A stretch of DNA of 27,163 bases from Candidatus Nitrosopumilus sp. (GTDB taxonomy: Archaea > Thermoproteota > Nitrososphaeria > Nitrososphaerales > Nitrosopumilaceae): contig JABDKK010000033.1 in the NCBI GenBank assembly GCA_013002265.1, positions 1-27,163 of the forward strand. The letters are read 5' to 3'. The notes under the pieces were generated by a model that saw only the letters and a list, made by a program, of their open reading frames with translations, ran no database searches and was not told where the DNA came from. Shown here piece by piece: positions 23,401 to 27,163 of the stretch (positions are counted from its first letter, which is position 1; each line of letters opens with the position of its first letter). Made by a program: the position numbers and the translations under genes.

Positions 23401-24754
23401 TTGCTAAAGGTATTTTTTTAGAAACCAAGATTATACCAATAATTGAAATTACTAAAACAAGCATTACAATTGTTCCAAATTCTGGTGCAACAACTAATCC
23501 AAATTCAGTTTCTTGTCCGGAATTTCTAATGTTTTCAAATTTGATTATAGTGGGGCCTGTTTGTTCTTCACCAAATGTATATTTTTCAAATTCACCTCCA
23601 ACTTGAGCTGTACCTGATGCACGATGGATTTCTTGTCCATTCTGGATAATGACAAAAGTATAATCAGAATTTCTTAGTGGCTCACCGGTTTTACCATCTC
23701 GAATTGTAAATACAAAATTAGTATTAACTCCAGGTTCAATATCTAATGGATCCCAAGAAAGATTTACTTGAAAGTCCTCACTTTTTGTATATGCTGTTAG
23801 TGGAAAAGCAGTTTTTTCACTTTTAGATAAAGTGAAAATAATATTTTCAGGGAGTGGTTTTTCTGATTGCTTCATTTGGTTTTTTATGAATCTCAGATGA
23901 TCTTGTAACAAAACAAAATGAACTATTCTTTCATCATCTTCTGTATAATCATCAACTGTAACTGATGCCTTGAATAATTCTACGCCATTAGCAAACCCAG
24001 AATAACTAGGACTAAGAAATTCAGCAAAATCTTTTGGGAAATGAACCTCTACGTGAACAACTGGTATATGAGACATTTTATTTTCACTCCAATCAAATGG
24101 CATCTCAATTGTTACTTCTTTAGCCTCAGGATCGTATGAAAAATTCGACATTTTATCAAAATATGACTTTACACGAAAATCTACATTATTGTTTTCTAGA
24201 TCTTCTTGTGGAAATGATTGGGTTGAGACAATGCTCAAATCTGCATAGTATACTCCCGAATCTTCAATTATGTTAGTAGGCTCATCAATGGTTCTCACTT
24301 CTATCTCAAAATTATACAAGCCACCTGAATCAAATACAGAACCAGTAATTTCTATTGGATTAGTTTCAGTTCCATGCCATGCACCAAGCAAGGAATCTTG
24401 CTCACCATGAATGGCAATTTTTTCATCTTCTGTAAGTGTTACTTTAATTGGTAAGATGCCATCTTCTGCAAAAAAGTAATTCCTAAAGATCATTTCATTA
24501 TTTTGAAACAAACCAATTAGAAATGTCACATTTTTTGCAGTTTCTTTAGTTTCATCATTTGTAGCAGTGATTGTAATTTGTTCCTGATTATTTTCAAAAT
24601 ACATTGGCATCTCTACTGAGATTGAAATTTTTTCTCCCTGAATATTTACTGATGATATTGTATCAATGCCCAATCCGTGTCCATAAACACTACTTACAGG
24701 AAAAAACAAGCATCCAACTATCATAAAGATTCCAAGTTTTTTGATTGGCATCAT
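23381..24754 (-). CDS. exported MPFDWS-family protein with PEFG anchor
   Basis: The protein has 457 residues. The signal peptide (LGIFMIVGCLFFPVSSVYG) leaves HGLGIDTISSVNI. The family block is YFDKMSNFSYD...MPFDWS...VVHVEVHFPKDF, shared with the proteins at 11547 and 13336. Unlike them it has no Trp-rich repeats and ends in PEFG (from about 424), a membrane helix and a lysine-containing tail, the archaeosortase signal. The start may be either of two adjacent ATGs (24754 or 24751). It lies 20 bases after the Lon-domain gene on the same strand and may be co-transcribed. The function is unknown. Confidence 0.87.
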   Translation of the reverse strand: MMPIKKLGIFMIVGCLFFPVSSVYGHGLGIDTISSVNIQGEKISISVEMPMYFENNQEQITITATNDETKETAKNVTFLIGLFQNNEMIFRNYFFAEDGILPIKVTLTEDEKIAIHGEQDSLLGAWHGTETNPIEITGSVFDSGGLYNFEIEVRTIDEPTNIIEDSGVYYADLSIVSTQSFPQEDLENNNVDFRVKSYFDKMSNFSYDPEAKEVTIEMPFDWSENKMSHIPVVHVEVHFPKDFAEFLSPSYSGFANGVELFKASVTVDDYTEDDERIVHFVLLQDHLRFIKNQMKQSEKPLPENIIFTLSKSEKTAFPLTAYTKSEDFQVNLSWDPLDIEPGVNTNFVFTIRDGKTGEPLRNSDYTFVIIQNGQEIHRASGTAQVGGEFEKYTFGEEQTGPTIIKFENIRNSGQETEFGLVVAPEFGTIVMLVLVISIIGIILVSKKIPLAIKLQQV

Positions 24755-24774
24755 TTTATTTCTATTTCAAAGGC

Positions 24775-25485
24775 CTATTTTACTGTCAGCAATTGTTGCA
24801 TTCTTTGAATCAATTCATCCTTAGTTCTGGCTTCTAAGATGGGTTGAAGTTCATTAGGATCTTTTGCTCCAAGTGCAGATAGCGAATAGACATAATCAAG
24901 TGTAGGTGTTTCAGTTGTTAGGTAGTATTGCTCAAGAACATGTTCTAATGCATGTGGCTCTACAATTTGTGGTAATGCCTGTGTAATGATTTTCTTTTTC
25001 CAAAGATCAATCAGATTTTGCCATTCTTCTAAGGAGATATTCTCATCAATTTCAGGGATCATCTCAACTTCTGCTCTAATGTACATTTTCTCGCTTGTTC
25101 CAACTTTCTCATGCAAATCAGATATTTCTTGATGACCTTCAACAGATAGTGGATCATAATTGGCAGGTTGAGAAATTGACGGTGGAATAATTTTTTTAAT
25201 CTTAAATGAATTTCTTCCAATTGTTTCTATGTGAAGTTGTAATCCATCAAGATTGACATCTTCACACTTTGTTATTTTTGCAATTGTTCCTATTAATTTA
25301 GGAGAATTCCACCCCCTAACAGAATTTTTTTCATCAATAAGACATACACCAAATTGCCCATCGCCTATCATGCAATCATCAACTAGTTGTTTGTATCTAG
25401 GCTCAAAAATTCTAAGAGGTAGTTCTTGTCTAGGAAATAATACCAAGTCTAAAGGAAATATTGGAATTGTTTTAGTTTGTGTCAA
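24775..25485 (-). CDS. Lon N-terminal domain protein without protease
   Basis: The protein has 236 residues. Residues about 6-215 match the Lon substrate-binding domain: IPIFPLDLVLFPRQELPLRI, then EPRYKQLVDDC and GQFGVCLID. No AAA+ or protease domain follows, so it is a stand-alone PUA-like/Lon-N protein, a family found in many bacteria and some archaea, with a proposed role in binding unfolded protein. The start is TTG (25483-25485): the codon before it is a stop and no other start exists before residue 38; a TATA box lies 27 bases upstream. Confidence 0.9.
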   Translation of the reverse strand: MTQTKTIPIFPLDLVLFPRQELPLRIFEPRYKQLVDDCMIGDGQFGVCLIDEKNSVRGWNSPKLIGTIAKITKCEDVNLDGLQLHIETIGRNSFKIKKIIPPSISQPANYDPLSVEGHQEISDLHEKVGTSEKMYIRAEVEMIPEIDENISLEEWQNLIDLWKKKIITQALPQIVEPHALEHVLEQYYLTTETPTLDYVYSLSALGAKDPNELQPILEARTKDELIQRMQQLLTVK

Positions 25486-25508
25486 TCAATGTAATTTGTA
25501 TGTCTCTA

Positions 25509-25516
25509 GATATATG
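25509..25516 (-). promoter_or_regulatory. TATA box of the Lon-domain gene
   Basis: CATATATC on the minus strand is centred 27 bases before the TTG at 25485, which supports a leaderless TTG start. Confidence 0.45.
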
Positions 25517-25537
25517 GAATACGGATGTTCTAAGAGA

Positions 25538-26467
25538 TTAAAACCCATTCTCATTTAGAGTCAAGCCTAAAAGTGCTGCACGTGTGTGTTTGCCATATTC
25601 AGCTTGCTTGAAGTATTTGGCATTTTTTGTTTTGTCAACTTCAGGAGAAATTTCATCTATTCTAGGAAGTGGATGCAAAATTATTGCATCATCCTTCATT
25701 TGTTTTAGTAAATCCAAACCAACAACATAACTTCCTTTAACTTTAAGATATTCTTCCTCATCAGGGAATCTTTCTTTTTGAATTCTTGTCACATAAAGCA
25801 CATCAAGTTCATCAATATGTTCCTCAAAGTTTGTAGATTCTTTAAAATCCAATCTCTTTTTTATTTCATAAACTGAATCTGAACGAATTCGGAGTGATTC
25901 AGGTGAGATCAATCTAACATCAACATCATAATTTCCAAGTCCATACAAAAGGGAATAAACGGTACGACCATACTTTAGATCTCCCACAATACCAATCTTT
26001 AATCCATCAATCTTTTTCTTCTCTTTTTTGATTGTGTACAAATCCTGAATTGCCTGTGTTGGATGCTCTTCTGTTCCACTTCCTGCGTTAATTACTGGTT
26101 TTTCAGAAACCTCTGCGGCAAATCTACTAGAACCATCCAGAGTATGTCGTAAAACTAAAACATCTGAGTAAATTGACATGATTTTTACAGTATCAGCTAA
26201 ACTCTCACCTTTTTGTGTGGATGATGAAGTGACATTTGATATTCCTAGTGAATTTCCACCAACTGATGCCATTGCTGCATCAAAGCTAAGACGGGTTCTG
26301 GTACTTGGTTCATAGAATAGATAGCCCAAAGTCTTGCCCTTACAAATTTCTCGTCTTTCTGTAGGGTTTACCTGAATAATCTTGTCAGTTGAGGAGAAGA
26401 TATTTTCAAGTTGCTCTTTCTTATAGTCCTTAATTGAAATGATGTCTTTTTGGTAGAACTCGTTCAT
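25538..26467 (-). CDS. pyrB: aspartate carbamoyltransferase catalytic chain
   Basis: The protein has 309 residues, standard for the family. The carbamoyl phosphate motif STRTRLSF starts at Ser55, the loop lysine is Lys86 (TQKGESL), HPTQ begins at His135 and HPLPRIDEI lies near 266. It joins carbamoyl phosphate to aspartate in pyrimidine synthesis. The regulatory chain gene starts only 41 bases away on the other strand, so the two subunits of the complex are made from a shared divergent promoter rather than from one operon. Confidence 0.96.
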   Translation of the reverse strand: MNEFYQKDIISIKDYKKEQLENIFSSTDKIIQVNPTERREICKGKTLGYLFYEPSTRTRLSFDAAMASVGGNSLGISNVTSSSTQKGESLADTVKIMSIYSDVLVLRHTLDGSSRFAAEVSEKPVINAGSGTEEHPTQAIQDLYTIKKEKKKIDGLKIGIVGDLKYGRTVYSLLYGLGNYDVDVRLISPESLRIRSDSVYEIKKRLDFKESTNFEEHIDELDVLYVTRIQKERFPDEEEYLKVKGSYVVGLDLLKQMKDDAIILHPLPRIDEISPEVDKTKNAKYFKQAEYGKHTRAALLGLTLNENGF

Positions 26468-26508
26468 TCTTTCAATATTATATACAGGTGACTATACAAA
26501 GTATTCTG
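26468..26508. promoter_or_regulatory. compact divergent pyrB/pyrI promoter
   Basis: The 41 bases between the start codons hold TTATATA (26478-26484) about 28 bases before the pyrI ATG at 26509, and TTTGTATAG (minus strand, about 26494-26502) about 30 bases before the pyrB ATG. The two TATA boxes and both transcription starts overlap, so transcription in the two directions probably competes or is coordinated. Confidence 0.5.
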
Positions 26509-26970
26509 ATGGAACAGTCTGAACTTATGGTTAGACGAATAAAGGAAGGGACTGTAATTGACCACATAGATGAAGGCAAGGGTCTTCAAGTTCTTAACGC
26601 ATTAAGAATTGATGGCGGAGATGGTAGCCTGATTACTATTGCATTGAATGTTCCAAGTGGGAAATTCAAGAAAAAAGACATCATTAAAGTTGAAAATAAA
26701 TTCCTAAAAGATGACGACACAAACAAGCTAGCAGTTATTGCTCCAAAATCAACAATTAACATGATTAAGGACTTTAAGCTAGTTGAGAAGAGAAGAGTTT
26801 CTCTTCCAAATGAGATTGATAGGATTTTTAGATGCTCAAACCCAGATTGTATTACAAATAGTACAGAACATATTGAATCTGTAATGGATGTGATTGATAA
26901 GGAAGGAAGGATCCTAAAATGCAGATACTGTGCAAGAGTTTTGGATGTAAATAAGCTAAAGTATAACTAA
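26509..26970 (+). CDS. pyrI: aspartate carbamoyltransferase regulatory chain
   Basis: Started at the ATG at 26509 the protein has 153 residues, the usual length. The nucleotide-binding domain starts LMVRRIKEGTVIDHIDEGKG; the zinc domain has Cys109, Cys114, Cys138 and Cys141 (CSNPDC...CRYC). It binds nucleotides and tunes the catalytic chain. The frame is open to a GTG at 26488, but the ATG fits the TATA box spacing and the family N terminus better. Confidence 0.95.
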   Translation: MEQSELMVRRIKEGTVIDHIDEGKGLQVLNALRIDGGDGSLITIALNVPSGKFKKKDIIKVENKFLKDDDTNKLAVIAPKSTINMIKDFKLVEKRRVSLPNEIDRIFRCSNPDCITNSTEHIESVMDVIDKEGRILKCRYCARVLDVNKLKYN

Positions 26971-26991
26971 AAAATTTAAAAATTTGAAAAA
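26969..26991 (-). terminator. T-tract terminator after atpK
   Basis: Read on the minus strand, three T-tracts (five to six T each) follow the atpK stop at 27005 within 14-36 bases. This is the usual hairpin-free archaeal terminator. It lies directly after the convergent pyrI gene. Confidence 0.45.
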
Positions 26992-27004
26992 GATTTTGTT
27001 AGGA

Positions 27005-27163
27005 CTATTGTCCTAAGATGATAAACATCATAACTATACCGTAGATAGCAATTGATTCTACCATACCTACGAAGATGAATACCTTAGACTGTAAAGCTGG
27101 GTTCTCACTAATGACTGCAAGACCTGCTGCACCTACTTGACCAAGACCTATTCCTGCTCCACC
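27005..27163 (-). CDS. atpK: ATP synthase proteolipid subunit (C-terminal part, truncated by window edge)
   Basis: The last 52 residues are visible: GGAGIGLGQVGAAGLAVISE, then a cytoplasmic loop (NPALQSK) and a membrane helix with the ion-carrying Glu in FVGMVESIAIYG, ending MFIILGQ. This is the c/K ring subunit of an archaeal A-type ATP synthase. The start lies beyond the right edge. Confidence 0.93.
   Translation of the reverse strand, partial: GGAGIGLGQVGAAGLAVISENPALQSKVFIFVGMVESIAIYGIVMMFIILGQ

Noticed and set aside
23401..24754. Possible copper protein assignment for the PEFG-anchored paralogue
   Set aside because: Only the N-terminal His suggests it; no cupredoxin ligand set (His, Cys, His, Met) is present, so no function is assigned.

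Overview
The window is A+T-rich archaeal DNA that reads as an ammonia-oxidising thaumarchaeon (Nitrosopumilus type). The signs are cupredoxins and exported proteins ending in a PEFG sorting motif, a thiolase/DUF35 pair, an archaeal-type ATP synthase proteolipid, separate pyrB and pyrI genes, and many promoters whose TATA box lies 24-30 bases upstream of the start codon (leaderless mRNAs). The lineage is an inference from gene content and style. No rRNA, tRNA, CRISPR array, transposase or phage gene was found.

Layout. 1-2.4 kb: the start of a ribonucleotide reductase, preceded by an unusual fusion of winged helix, ATP-cone and a class III reductase-like body that lacks the glycyl-radical segment. 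2.5-7.0 kb: housekeeping genes (zinc ribbon, DUF35 protein with thiolase, topoisomerase-type zinc finger protein, nitrilase-family hydrolase, tautomerase, rhomboid protease), with a 425-base non-coding gap at 5630-6054 that may encode a small RNA. 7.2-9.3 kb: three small exported proteins of unknown role, one with a CHRD domain. 9.4-15.0 kb: a tightly packed minus-strand block of six genes: three exported proteins with tryptophan-rich C-terminal repeats, a small soluble protein, a membrane protein and a double winged-helix regulator. 15.1-20.4 kb: a CFI-box exported protein, a PEFG-anchored cupredoxin, a small anchored protein and a very large CopC-CopD-propeller fusion. 20.4-23.4 kb: a metal ABC transporter (permease, ATPase, His-rich binding protein) with a divergent NikR-like regulator whose metal site is altered. 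23.4-24.8 kb: a third member of the exported protein family, this time with a PEFG anchor. 24.8-27.2 kb: a Lon N-domain protein, divergent pyrB and pyrI, and the end of atpK.

How the genes fit together. The 7-25 kb region is dominated by envelope and metal-handling genes. At least six of its exported proteins are predicted to begin with histidine after signal-peptide cleavage, as CopC does, which suggests a shared theme of copper or other metal binding outside the membrane. Three paralogous exported proteins carry either a PEFG membrane anchor or tryptophan repeats at the C terminus, so the two tails may be alternative ways of holding proteins at the cell surface. The most unusual single gene is the ATP-cone/inactive-reductase regulator candidate at 320-2413.
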